A DNA stretch of 64,000 bases from Salvia splendens. Its lineage: Eukaryota; Streptophyta; Magnoliopsida; Lamiales; Lamiaceae. Made by a program: the position numbers and the translations under genes. Under the pieces are notes generated by a model. That model was not told the origin of the DNA and did no database searches. It worked only from the letters and a program-made list of their open reading frames with translations. Where the stretch lies: assembly GCF_004379255.2 (NCBI RefSeq), contig NC_056035.1:35727208-35791207 (forward strand), in the 5' to 3' direction. Below, piece by piece: positions 42,518 through 54,490 of this stretch. Within the stretch, counting starts at the first letter, position 1; every line of letters starts with the position of its first letter.

Positions 42518-42826
42518 TGAGTAAAAGTCAATTTTAGCCTTAAACATATGACTAAAATATGAACTTGGTCCAAAACATTCACTTTTCGAAAAACAGGTCT
42601 ATATCAAATGAAATCCTTGTCTGAGAGGTCCTTTTTGATGATTTCGTCAAAAAACTAACGGTCATGTCACTGTGCAATTAGCGTTGACCGTTAGTTTTTT
42701 GACGAAAACATCAAAAAAGGACTACTTCAGCGTCATTTGTTATGCACCTGTTTTTCAAAAAAGTGAATGTATTGGACTAAATTCGTATTTTGATCATATG
42801 TTTAGGACTAAAATTGACCTTTACTC
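42518..42826. mobile_element. Palindromic MULE-type MITE, 9-bp TSD
   Basis: About 309 bp with long inverted arms: GAGTAAAAGTCAATTTTAG on the left, inverted GAGTAAAGGTCAATTTTAG on the right, continuing for about 100 bp. The centre is the inverted pair ACGGTCA/TGACCGT. A perfect 9-bp duplication TTTATTATT lies at 42,509-42,517 and 42,827-42,835 (the boundary is ambiguous by one base). Confidence 0.8.
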
Positions 42827-42871
42827 TTTATTATTTTATAAAAAAATGTTGTTGTGTATCGCACTATTGTA

Positions 42872-42990
42872 TACTCCCTCCATCCTATAGAAATAGACTG
42901 AATTTCTTTTTTCGTCCGTCCCTCAGAAATAATCCATATCCATTTATCATAACTTTTTTTCCTTTTTTACTTTATCATTTTGGGTCCCAT
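42872..42990. mobile_element. Partial Stowaway-like MITE
   Basis: TACTCCCTCCATCCTATAG start only. The right part is replaced by the hAT-like sequence that follows. Confidence 0.45.
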
Positions 42991-43535
42991 TAGAGGTCTC
43001 CAAACCGAACCGAACCGGACGAACCGGCCCAGAACCGTCACCGGCGGTTCCGAACCGGAACCGTCGGCGGCGGTTCGAACTGGGACCGGAACCGCCGGTT
43101 CCGACGGGCCGGTTCAGGTTTGCGAATTTTGAAGAACCGTAACCGGCGGTTCCAAACCGCCGGTCTCGCTGAAACCGCCGGTTCGGCGGTTCCCGACAAC
43201 TCCCGACACCTTTTCAGGCCTGCTTCCTAGCCTTTTCAGAAACCGCTCCCACGGCCGCCGGTTTGGGCAGAAACCGTTGACGGAAACCGCCGGTTTCGAC
43301 CGAAAAACCGCCGGTTCCGCCGCGGTTTTTAAAAATTTGAAATTTGAAATTGACGAAAAACCGCCGGTTTTCGGTATCATCTTCACACAATCACACTACT
43401 CTCTATTCTCCACTTTCAATTTCCATAAATATTTATATCATGTCTTCATCTCGTCGTGGTGGTGATCGGGGCAAGGGAATTGCCCAAGATCAAAGTGATA
43501 CTCGTCGTCGACATGCCCCTTCTAGAGCATAAGTT
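42991..43535 (+). mobile_element. Truncated hAT-type transposon, 5' end with transposase N-terminus
   Basis: Begins TAGAGGTCTCCAAACCGAAC, an end motif I associate with plant hAT elements. A GC-rich tract follows in which AACCGCCGGTT and its inverse recur many times (43,010-43,330). A short frame MSSSRRGGDRGKGIAQDQ then starts at 43,440 and stops at 43,530. The rest of a transposase is absent. Confidence 0.5.
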
Positions 43536-43720
43536 GTGGAATATATGAGTTATTGTCACCGTCCTTTTATTATTGGTCAATCATTATCTATCTATATACT
43601 ATCTCATAATTTCCTACCACCCATGCCATAACTACTTGATCTAAGACAAATATCAAAAAATACACTACAATCGTTAACATAATTTGAACCCCCAAAGTTG
43701 AAATCCTGCGTCCGCTACTG
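43536..43720. other. Intergenic
   Basis: No feature recognised. Confidence 0.4.
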
Positions 43721-44078
43721 GTGTAGCTAACATTTAGATTCAACAAATTAATTGGAGGTTTAGATTCAACAAATTAATTGGAGGCAGCGTAAAAGATAGC
43801 CTAAGCTAAAGGTATAGCTAACATTTAGATTCAACAAATTAATTGGAGGTAGCGTAAAAGATAGACTAAGCTAAAGGTATAGCTAACATTTAGATTCAAC
43901 AAATTAATTGGAGGTAGCGTAAAAGATAGACTAAGCTAAAGATATAGCTAACATTTAGATTCAACAAATTAATTGAAGGTAGCGTAAAAGATAGACTAAG
44001 TTAAATGTATAGCTAACATTTTGATTCAACAAATTAATTGGAGGTAGCTAAAAGATAGACTAAGCTAAAGGTAATACA
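43721..44078. repeat. 65-bp minisatellite, about 5 copies
   Basis: Units begin GTATAGCTAACATTTAGATT and end AGATAGACTAAGCTAAAG, with starts near 43,812, 43,877, 43,942 and 44,007 and a diverged first unit that carries an internal partial duplication. Confidence 0.85.
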
Positions 44079-44609
44079 CATAAAAGTTGATATAAGGAGT
44101 TATATATCAAACTATGTTAGCTCTGGAGATGTCATCTTTAGAATGGCAATAGGTTTGGTATCAAGCCATTAAACATTTTTCAGATTCAAATTTGTTTAAA
44201 TATAATGTCTATCTACTTGTAAAGTTGTACAGGTTCATATCCATAATTTCGCTATTCATATCCGTCTCGAATCCATAACAACTCATAACTTTGCTACCCA
44301 TTTATTTCTCGAACCCAATGTAACCTTTAATTATTTACTTGAACCTATTTAAATTTATACAATATCGAATAATTAAATATACATTTATAGACATGGGATT
44401 AATAGCGAATCAATTTAAAATGCAAAACCAAAGAAAATTGGTTGTTATGATAGAACATCTAAGATAATTTTTTTCATTTTTAATTTATTCAAGGAAATTC
44501 GAATTTTAAGAAAATATAGATAATATATATTTTTCTAATATTTAGCATTTGCGATGATCATTTCGAGATTTAAGGAATGTGGGACACACTTTACCCTTTC
44601 AATCAAATA
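44079..44609. other. Intergenic
   Basis: AT-rich. The part at 44,180-44,380 resembles 63,630-63,700 (shared TTGAACCTATTTAAATTTAT), so it is probably a dispersed repeat. No gene. Confidence 0.4.
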
Positions 44610-44860
44610 CTTCATCCGTCCCTTATAATTTGTCACTATTTGACCCGACACAAATTTTAAGAAATGTAATAGAAAGTGAGTTTGAAAAAGTTAGTAGCAT
44701 GTAAGTCATACTTTTATATAGTTTTATAATAATATGTGAGTAGGGTGAGTTAGTGGAATGCATGTCTACTATAAAAAAATAGTATTAAAGTGAAAAATGA
44801 CAAATTTTTAGGAACAAACGAAAATAGAAATAAGTGACAAATTTTCAGGGACGGAGAGAA
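44610..44860. mobile_element. Stowaway-like MITE
   Basis: CTTCATCCGTCCCTTATAA at the left and CAGGGACGGAGAGAA at the right, flanked by TA. Internal GTGAGTAGGGTGAGTTAGTGG is typical of the group. Confidence 0.65.
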
Positions 44861-45594
44861 TATGAGTTTTCCTGAGCTGCAGTATTGAGTCCTAACCGCC
44901 AAACTTAGATATGCCAAATGATTTTTCTACTAATATTTTTTCTGTTATTTTGTGATAGTTTTAATTATTTTTTACTATTAAATATGTGTGTTGTTTAATT
45001 ATTTTTGGTTGGGTAAACGTTTTTAGTTGGGGGAGGGGTGAAGGGAGTAATACCTAATGCGTTTGTTATCTTGCACTTGATTCGGAGTGAGATAATTCTT
45101 TTATACTATTGGCTTATGGAATAATTAAGATATGGTAAACTTTTATTTCTTAATTTATGTAATATTATTACTCCATTCTTAATTTATGTGAATAATAGTA
45201 AGTGTATAAAATGATTAATTATTATTTTGATTTGTCATGGATAAAATATTCTGGTAGTTTAGGTAATAGTAGTCGTACACACTTACTACTAAAAAAAAAT
45301 TAAATGAGAATTTAATTATGACATCCCAAAATACTTTTATGGATGGAAAGAGTATAATAATAAGGTTTGACTTTTGAGTAATAATACTGTTAGAGTTGAT
45401 ATTAATTAATTAAAGTTGTTTTAAGGCTAGGTTAGCCCCATAAAATCCTTCTAGTAGTAGGGCCATTGAAACTGGCCAGACTCTGTCACTACAATATTTG
45501 TAGTAATAATTTTCTAAATGTTTGAGATAAGAGTGAGTTCGAAAATTCAAAAACAAAGCAGGAGGCTGTAGGCTAATGGGCGCTTCAATAAATA
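44861..45594. other. Intergenic
   Basis: AT-rich. No gene or structured repeat recognised with confidence. Confidence 0.4.
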
Positions 45595-45815
45595 CTCTCA
45601 CCGTCCTATAAAATTAGTTTTTTTTCCTACTTCGATCCATCCCACAAAAATAATTCATTTCTATTTCTCATAAGTCTTTTTTCTCTTATAAGATAAACTT
45701 CATTTTTCACTAATAATCTTTCAATCACTTTTTTTTTTACATTTCTCCAACTTTGCTAATTTTATATTAAAACTCATTCCGTCTCTTAAATTTTTATTTC
45801 TATGGAATGGAGGGA
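45595..45815. mobile_element. Stowaway-like MITE
   Basis: CTCTCACCGTCCTATAAAA at the left and TATGGAATGGAGGGAG at the right, flanked by TA. Confidence 0.65.
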
Positions 45816-46511
45816 GTATTGAGATTTTGAATACTTTATAAAATTAATTTATGATGGATCTTAACATGCTGAAAAACTTTATTTACGATTCGTAAAATTA
45901 AAATGAAACATACAAACATCAAAAGGGTTTTATAGTAGTTATCATTTTGAGACTCAGTTTATCTTCCTTATAGTAACTTATTTTCTGATTCAATTATCTT
46001 TTATTACTGGTAAAAATCTTCTCCGATGGATAGTTGAACGAGCAACTCTGACCGCTAGTAAATATCGGGACTTTGCAATACCTGATTATCACAATTTTAT
46101 ATAGGCTCGTTCCATTTGCAAGATTATATCTCATGATTAACTTTTTACGTATTATATTTGGTTGATGAGATTGAATCTCACAAATAACCCGACTAAAATA
46201 ATCTTACAACTTAATCTTATATGAATTATCATATGATAATTAGTCATAACAACCAACCATCACCTATATTTACTATAGAAGTTCGTGGAAAATTCATTAA
46301 ATAAATGTTAAAGATTAAAATAGTTTGGTATTTACACAGATAAATTAAAGAGTTTATTTTATATTAGTACTAGTAATTCAGTTTAAACCAAGATACATGG
46401 GTGGTGTTGGTTTTAAACCATCAACAAATGCCTGACTTTTGAAAAAATGCAGATGTACTACTTGCTGCAGCCTTGTTGCAATATTATAGTAAGAGAAGCT
46501 CCTTGTTATAA
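45816..46511. other. Intergenic with a degenerate MITE
   Basis: At about 46,103-46,266 a degenerate MITE resembles the one at 60,114-60,315 (GCAAGATTA...CTCATGATTA, ending CAACCAACCATCACC). The remaining sequence has no recognised feature. Confidence 0.4.
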
Positions 46512-47595
46512 GAGCATCAGCAATGGCGCCCGTCCCGGTAGACGTCCGCCATTGTGCAAGGTCGCGACGGATACGGATGTCCGTTGCGGACACCGGAGTT
46601 CTGCGGCGTTCCGCGGACGTCCGCCATTGAGGAGACACGACGGACGGCCGTGCGGACGTCCTGATTTTTTAAATTTTTTTTGTTTAAAAGTCTATATATA
46701 CGGCTCGTTGAACTTCATTTCATTCACACCACTTGTTTTAACAAGTTTCTCTCTCTCTAAATTTCTTTTATATATCCGTAATGGATGGTAGTGGTAGTGG
46801 TAGTGGTAGTGGTGAGCATTATGAACACATGATGCAGCTGATTCATGCACGTGTGCGGGAGGCAGCGGATAGGGAGGAACAAGCGGCCATGGAGCCGGCG
46901 GTACCTTGACCCATCCATCGTCGATCTATAGGGAGGAACAAACGGGCATTTGGTGTGCTCCAGTTTCGATGGACGGCAGTGAAGGGTCCATCACAACTGT
47001 GGTATGTTGACAGCATCGCCGACATCATGTACGCATGTATTATCATGCACAACATGATTGTCGAAGATGAAGGTCCAGTGCTGACTGATTGGGCCAATGA
47101 TGATGCTGATGCTGCTGGTCCAAGCCATGGCGTGGCCACTGGCAATGTACGCATGGGGATACCCCATGACGATGTCGATCGAGTCTGTACATTCGCCGAC
47201 CTGCGCCAAACAAGCCCATATTCGACTCCAGAACGATATAATTGAAGAAATATGGCAACGGAGGGGTCGTCGTTGATGGAGTTTTTAATTGTTGAAATGT
47301 ATTTTTTTTTATTTTGGTGTAATGTACTTTTCTTTTTTTTTAATTAATGAATTTTTTATTCCATATTCGTTTCGAATTTTTAATTCCGTAAATTGTTTAA
47401 ATCCTTAAATTGTTTAATTTGTGAAATTGTGAATTTTTATTAATGTGGGAAGTCCGTCGGGATGTTCTTGGGGATGTCCGCCACTGTACAGTGGGATGTC
47501 CGTATGACGTGGCATCCGCAGTGGGAAGTCCGTATGACGTGGCAGGAGGTGTTTTTGGGATGTCCGCCGGGACATCCGCACCACTGCGGATGCCC
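46512..47595 (+). mobile_element. Internally deleted PIF/Harbinger transposon, TSD TAA
   Basis: Terminal repeats GAGCATCAGCAATGG and (inverted) GGGCATCCGCAGTGG, flanked by TAA at 46,509-46,511 and 47,596-47,598. It sits in the duplicated 3' flank of cyclopropane synthase copy 2; removing it restores the match to 34,850-34,880, so it arrived after that duplication. Internal sequence is a deletion derivative (see the transposase fragment). Confidence 0.88.
46782..47245 (+). pseudogene. Harbinger transposase remnant (N- and C-terminal pieces fused by deletion)
   Basis: ATG at 46,782 opens MDGSGSGSGSGSGEHYEHMM followed by an alanine/arginine-rich stretch that stops at about 46,909. Shortly after, RAFGVLQFRWTAVKGPSQLW and IADIMYACIIMHNMIVEDEG match the C-terminal part of Harbinger DDE transposases around and after the catalytic glutamate. 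In the element at 62.8 kb the same place reads KDVEGAFGVLQARF. The central part with the two catalytic aspartates is missing. A remnant with no activity. Confidence 0.75.
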
Positions 47596-50041
47596 TAAGT
47601 TAATGTCACACTTCATTTATTTGAAATAGTTTTTAAAGACTAAAACAGAGTAAAACCTTATTTCAACTAACAGAAAGCAGACACCCGAAAGATTAGTTGT
47701 CAGAAGGCAGACGATTGTATGGAGCACTCCCAAATGCAGCAACATCACCAGGTCTATTTAATACAATCTGTCATTAATGAGAAATAGCAAAACATAGGTC
47801 ATTTATTTGTAACAGAGAAAATGTTTAAAAGAAAAGCTTGTGTGTTACCTGAAAATCTCCGATAACACAATATTTGAATCCAGCAGCGCAATAGTCAAAA
47901 TAGTATTCCCACGTCCGTATGAACTTGTCATCAAATCCAAGACCATGAATTTTACTAACAATACAAAAATTTCCTTTAGCAACTTTGAAATAATAATAAG
48001 AATTGACTGTTTAGGAGTGCAGATAGATGTATCAAGTTTAATTACCTTCGGTTTTGGAGGAAGTTGTGACGCCAACTTCTGAGGGTGTGGTAGTAATGAT
48101 ATCCTATTTCTTCTAGGTGCACGACGCTGCATAAAATCAATCCAATGAGACATGCATTAATAAATTATACAATACCTCACACACATATTTTTTAAGATTG
48201 AAAACATTTATCACCTAAGTCTGGATGCTGCAGCCATTGCCTGTATTACTCGGTTAAGTGAAGGCACACATCCACCATGGAATATGTATTCCGTGGCACC
48301 GCCACTCTTCATATTTCTCATCAGCTACTGCTATGAACTGATGAAAAAATTCAACTAGTTTTTTATAGTTTATATTGGGTGAAGTGGAAAAAACAAGACT
48401 GTTGTTGACAACAAAAATCAGACACTATGGTTTGATGGGAAACTAAGAATGGAAAAAGTAGAGGTTACCTGAAGAACAAGAATACCATTGTCTGCTAATG
48501 AAGATTCACAACATTTAAAAAATTCTTCCATATAGTCATGCCCCACGTGTTCTATCATCCCACTGAAAAGCCAGCATGAGAATTGTATCATGCATATGCA
48601 TATGTCATTACAGTAAAGCAGCAAATTAATTCAAGAGGTTGGGTTAGTTGGAAACATCAAAACAATGGACTCACCATGATATTATCCTATCATATCTGTA
48701 GTTCTTAGGCAATTGGCGGTAATCACAAAGAAGGACCTCAATTTGATCCTGATAATAAAACCAATAACTTGAGAAATCACAAACATGGGAAGTCTTTTCT
48801 TTACATGTGTGTAAAACAACTACATAAAATGTTATTACCTGTAAACCTGCTTCCTTCACTTTCGCTTCTATGTACTGCAGCTGACTTTCTGACAATGTAA
48901 TGCCCGTATATTTGCATCCTGTTTTTTTCACTACTTCAACTGCTAAACTTCCCCATCCACACCCTATCTCTAGAATGTGATGATCTTTATTGATTCTTGC
49001 CTGTACTCGAAGGGGATATATTCAGCATATGAGAGTTACTATGCGAGCCCCATCCACAATAAAAAAGGATTAGATTTATGTTATAAATTTATTATGTAAA
49101 ATATATAAATCTTATCAAAGAAAGAAACATAGTTACAGCTTTTATCTATTCACTCTAAATTTCACCCTGTAATGAGTAACTAAGTATTCAACCTTTCCCA
49201 TAAATTTACTCAATTTTATCATCCCTAAAGATCAATTAGAGATTGAAGGAATGTGCCAGTGAATTTCACCTTTTCAATCCAAGTATGGACTTTCCGGAGC
49301 TGTGCATTCTTCAAATCTTCTAATGGATTCTGCAATGACAGTATGAAGTAACAATATGGTACAGACCACCAGCAGATATTGAACATTTGAAATCATTAGT
49401 ATCACCTGAAATATTGCACAAGAATACGTCATTGTCTCATCCAAGAATAGAGAAAACAGTTCATTGCTCTGCCAAAAGAAATAAAAATGAATTGAATTAC
49501 AATGAAACAATTGAAGTATAAAGATATCACAATGTACTCGTTATGCAAAAAATTATGACTTTGATGTCACATGCACATCCACTAAGAATATTGCATACAA
49601 GAATAACAAATAAAAGAAATTAATAAAGATTTATATACTTTGTTAGTATATAATTAGTTATAATCCTTTTTAAAGCATATGGCCACTTACTAGGTCATAA
49701 TGGCGCGAGATATTACGCCGTGCCTGGATCATTGTGTTCCTCCTGGAAACAAGGTTGATGAATTTTTTTGCATTTGCTGCTATAGATGTGTAAAGAAATG
49801 GTGTCCACCGTTTCCTAGAGATATCAACACAGTAAAATATATCATCGTCTTACGTTCTATAAAGCAATCAGACCAGATCAACACAGACACACATACACAG
49901 GGAAATACCTCTTGATTATAATTACCTTTCCTTGTTTAACTCGGCACATGCATTAATCTCTGCATTTCTTATTATCAGCTGCACAATACAAGTCCCATAA
50001 ATTATATATTCAAATAATGATAGTTGAAGAGATAAAAGTTA

Positions 50042-50294
50042 CTCCATACTCACTCAGTTCATCAAATATCATTGGTGGACGACACGGGTTTTAATGCGAA
50101 ATTGGTAAAGTATGAGAGAAAAAGAGATAGAGTAGGTAAAGTATGAGAGAGAAAGAGAAAATATAGATAAAGTAGGAGAGAGAAAGAGAAAAGTGAATAA
50201 CAATTGGAAGTAACTTTCCATTTTTAGTACTATGAAAGTAATTATCGTGGACGGACGAAAATGGAAAGATTAGACTATTTTGTGGACGAAGGAG
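50042..50294. mobile_element. Stowaway-like MITE in an intron of cyclopropane synthase copy 2
   Basis: CTCCATACTCACTCAGTTCA on the left, GACTATTTTGTGGACGAAGGAG on the right, flanked by TA. Absent from the same intron in copy 1 (near 37,660), so it arrived after the duplication. A GAGAGAAAGAGAAAA-type repeat occupies the middle. Confidence 0.75.
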
Positions 50295-51695
50295 TATTAT
50301 TAATTTTGGATCCATTTGCTTACTAGAAGAAAGTTGAGAAGACCTTCGTTTGCGTCAACAAAAGAAATGTCACCATTAATGTAGGCATCGGCAAAACCTA
50401 AATCGGCCTCAGTTGCGACCTGTGAGAACAGTATTCAGTTTGACCATAAATACTTACAAAATTAACTATTTTTTAGGGGTAATAACCTAATCTTACCTTC
50501 CAATAAAACTGGGGTTTGTGAACTCTCACAATGACCTTTAAATTGCTCTTTGTTCTTGTACCTTCAAATGTAAAGATTTTACCGCCTTCTTCCAAAAAGC
50601 TGTTTCGACAGTAATTGTCAGTTGTATACTTGTATACATTCTCTTTAAGCAGATACCGCAGTACTATTTTATAATGTATACTAGAAGCTCACATTAGACA
50701 TCCAGTAGCAATAAAGCGCTGAAGGAACCTCGTAACGACAAAACATGCCCCGGTTTCAAGACAAGATGGAACCATGCATGTGGGGTTGTTTGAATAAGTA
50801 TAATGTTTTCTAAGCATGCTGTTTGCAGCAAGTATTCCTGCCTGTTAAGATCAATTCATGTTAACAGATAAAAATCTGGGTAGGAATAAAATTGTACTTA
50901 TGGTGTGACAAAATATGCCTTTACCCCATCCTCAGGGAAGCCATAGCCTGGAAGTATAAAAGGTTATACCAAAAGAGACCATAAGTCATCATACACAACT
51001 TAATGGATTGCTGAAAAAGCTTCGAAAGAATTTTATTGCACCTTGATATGCTCCACAGAACCATAGTCCTCTCTTCCCTTGGATATCATTGAGATTTGAC
51101 AAAGCCCTGCTAGCAGCAACTGATGGTATAGGATGTCTAGTTGATGACTTGAAAGATGTATCTTTAGGTGTATAAGGTGGATTAAGAGACGCAAAAATTG
51201 GAACTGTGGGTTCACTAATATTCTGTACATCCATCGAGAAAACAAGTCGCAAAAACTGGTTATCTAGCTACCAAAGTTGATAGAAAATCTTTTTTATGGA
51301 TAAATCATATGATTTAGAGTGCAAAACCTGGGCATTGTTGAGCCAATACGTTATACAAGCATTGTCATTGCTATCTCCAAGAACATTCCTAGAGCTCCAT
51401 GCCCCTCGGACTTTTGGCATCAAATTTTCGTCATGGTGAAGGAAAATATCACTGTAATACAAATTCAGTCGACTACTGACTTTAGAGATTAATCATAAGA
51501 AAAAATATTAATCTACCATCACAGGGAAAAGTTTCACAAGGCAAATATTATCACAAAGGAAACCTGTAGGAATATTGAAAAGCACCAAGTATTCTTAAAT
51601 CGTCGTATGTCGCCTGTTTTCCTAAGATGTTTAGAGCATCTGGAGGACGTGCAGAAATTATGCACCCATCATATTCTTCTTCCAATCCATCCTTG

Positions 51696-51882
51696 CAGGG
51701 ACGGATCTAGATACTAGTTAGCATGGGCAAATGCCCCACCTCAAATTTCATCACATATACATAATCTATACATGTAAAATATATTTGTTTTAATTTTTCA
51801 CTAATTGCCCCTCTTAAATCTCTTAAATTTTGTCTATATATATTTTTGCCCCTCTTCATATAAATTCCTGGATCCGTCCCTG
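51696..51882. mobile_element. hAT-type MITE inserted in a coding exon, TSD CATCCTTG
   Basis: 187 bp with ends CAGGGACGGATCTAG and CTGGATCCGTCCCTG, flanked by perfect 8-bp duplications CATCCTTG at 51,688-51,695 and 51,883-51,890. Removing it and one duplication restores the 148-base exon (codons for KDGLEE) seen in copy 1. Confidence 0.95.
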
Positions 51883-52997
51883 CATCCTTGTATGTAATAA
51901 CAAAGCCTGCATCATTCTTTTGTTACACTCATGTGCAAAATGTAAGCTCATGTTAATAGAACGATGAATATATTATTTATATGCTAAGACTTCAAATAAC
52001 AATAGGGTAATGAGAGAAAACAAGGACTAGTGTGTTGACGCATACTTACCCTTGTCATTGGTCAAAACCGAATATATTTCAGAACTGGTTTTCACTTGAC
52101 AGCCTCTACTTTCCAGCTCTTTCTTAATCTGGTAATAAACCATGTAGTAAAATCTTATAAGAGTCTATTTACATTTAATATGTATGAACATGCCTTGTTC
52201 CTGAGATGATATTTCTGGATTAAAGAATCTGAGAAACTCACTACCTTAACCTACCCCATCGACATAACTTTGTGAAAGCCATTTTGGTGCAAGTTGTTTA
52301 GTGAGACCAAGAAGCTGCAGAAAAGAAAATCATAACAATCATTTTAATAGAAATAAGTATATTGTAATGATGCCACATTCACTAACAAATATTAATGTCT
52401 ACCTCAAGAATGTCTTGATTGCACAAGAATGAAAGTGTTAAATAGGCAGAGAAGGTCATCGCCGCTGAAGAGTATGACCAAATTGCAGCACAAACTGGAA
52501 TCTGAAAACAAAAGCATAATTGAAAGTCAGACTGCTTAGATGACATGGACAAGTATGATTTTCAATAGTCTTACAAGAAAAGCTTTCTGGAATAACTCTG
52601 AGTAACCACGTGATTGGACAAAGCTTCCCAATGTTTCATTCCGGTCAATATCTGGATTGTTATTGAGCTCTTCAATATAACTGCAATTGGTGGAGACATA
52701 GATTGAGCAGAGACTTGAAAAGGAATTAACTCTAAATCTCTAATACAAAAAGAGGCTCAGTGTAGCTATGATAATACTTACAGAGAGGAGTTGTCTCGGA
52801 AATTAATGATTTCCCTAATCATTTTCCTAAACCATGGATTCAACATATTCTTCTTCTGATCAAACAAACTTGAGAGTCCATTTCGAGTTCCCCATTCGAA
52901 TCCTCTGCCATCATCCAAACTCAGAGTATGAAGTGTCAGAGACCTCAGTATCAACTCCAACACTCTCAAATAATTCCATCACCTCCGGATACATAGC

Positions 52998-53618
52998 CTG
53001 TCCAATAAGCGAATTACACGTAACACCCACACACGCAATTTTGATAGCATTAAAGAACGCTTTACTATCTTCAGAATCTTCTACTATTATGTACGAGTTC
53101 AACTCAACAGTGATGATAAACTTGGGTTCACAACAAATGGAACCTTTATGCCATCAAGGGCTAATTTGGTCAGACAAAGTATTTAGTGGAGAAAACAAGT
53201 GTTCTATAACAGCAACAGCCGCATGCAGTGGAAATTTGGAGAACAAGAGAAGATGAAGAATCATAAGCACATTCCATGCCCAGACAGTAAAAAAACGTAC
53301 GATTCCGGAAAGGCCGAATAGGAGAGGGTCAGTCTAAGCAAGGGTTCAAGGAATATCAACATTCAAGCATTTCGTCGAACAATAGATGGGCAAAACATCG
53401 ACTGATTAGTTCTGGAGATCTGGTGCTCATTCCTAAATCAAGCTCCATATAGATTATGGCATGTATGATTATCATCGTATGTATAGATTTTTGCAGTTGA
53501 TCAGTCCCTTTTTCCCAAATTGTTGTGTAACTCGTTGATGCTATTGCTACATTGTTAGCTTACTGTGTATTTTTGTAACACTTCATAACAGCTGGTTGAT
53601 GCTTTTGCTACATTGTTA
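52998..53618. other. First intron of cyclopropane synthase copy 2 (proximal part)
   Basis: Part matches the sequence upstream of copy 1. A phrase (GATGCT, then TTGCTACATTGTTAGCT) is repeated near 53,540 and 53,600. No gene. Confidence 0.5.
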
Positions 53619-53623
53619 GCTAC

Positions 53624-54490
53624 CGTTAGGATCGTCGACTGCAACATTAGTTTGATATTGTCCGTTTTGGGTCAAGCCCGAACGGATTTATTTTTGGGTC
53701 ACTCCCAAAAGGCCTCAAACTAATTAGGGTTGGACAGGAATTATATACACCTTCCAACTTCCCTCACTCATCCGATGTGGGATGGGTTTGTACCCCAACA
53801 AACCTCCCCTCAAACCGAGACCACATCGGGAACGCAGTCGACACGAACATGGGTCGTTCCAGCCCTGGCCCCTGGGTCATCCTGGGCCCGACTCTAACCC
53901 GAGTCCTTCAGGGCCCGACCCTAACCGGGGCTCATCCAGGCACAACCCATAGCCACCTGGGCTCTGATACCACTTGTTAGGATCGTCGACTGCAACATTA
54001 GTTTGATATTGTCCGCTTTGGGTCAAGCCCGCACGGATTTATTTTTGGGTCACTCCCAAAAGGCCTCAAACTAATTGGGGTTGGACATGAATTATATACA
54101 CCTTCCAACTTCCCTCACTCATCCGATGTGGGATGGGTTTGTACCCCAACAAACCTCCCCTCAAACCGAGACCACATCGGGAACGCAGTCGACAGGAACA
54201 TGGGTCGTTCCAGCCCTGGCCCCTGGGTCATCCTGGGCCCGACTCTAACCCGAGTCCTTCAGGGCCCGACCCTAACCGGGGCTCATCCAGGCACAACCCA
54301 TAGCCACCTGGGCTCTGATACCACTTGTTAGGATCGTCGACTGCAACATTAGTTTGATATTGTCCGCTTTGGGTCAAGCCCGCACGGATTTATTTTTGGG
54401 TCACTCCCAGAAGGCCTCAAACTAATTAGGGTTGGACAGGAATTATATACACCTTCCAACTTCCGTCACTCATCCGATGTGGGATGGGTT
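53624..54490 (-). mobile_element. TRIM retroelement in tandem (LTR-internal-LTR-internal-truncated LTR)
   Basis: Period 351 bp: LTRs 53,624-53,800, 53,975-54,151 and 54,326-54,490 (177 bp when complete, TGTTAGG...CCCCAACA), with two 174-bp internal segments. On the minus strand each internal segment begins with TGGTATCAGAGC (primer-binding site, about 53,972 and 54,323) and ends in a purine tract GAGGGGAGG before the next LTR. Non-coding; two identical 67-residue frames in it are only repeat copies. Confidence 0.9.
53741..53783 (-). promoter_or_regulatory. snRNA-type promoter module (USE + TATA) in the TRIM LTR
   Basis: On the minus strand ATCCCACATCG (53,783-53,773) matches the plant USE consensus RTCCCACATCG exactly. 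TATATAA (53,747-53,741) follows after 25 bp. The same pair with the same 25-bp gap recurs in the other two LTRs (54,134-54,092 and 54,485-54,443). Confidence 0.65.

Noticed and set aside
43010..43330. GC-rich CpG-island-like promoter
   Set aside because: The GC content comes from repeats of AACCGCCGGTT typical of a hAT end, and no gene starts there apart from the truncated transposase.
53777..54331. Two identical 67-residue frames (MGWVCTPTNLPSN...)
   Set aside because: They are the same stretch of two tandem TRIM units, spanning LTR end and primer site. Not genes.
53624..54490. CRISPR-like or satellite array because of the exact 351-bp period
   Set aside because: Primer-binding sites, purine tracts and TG...CA ends show retroelement structure. 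There is no short-repeat/spacer pattern, and this is a plant genome.
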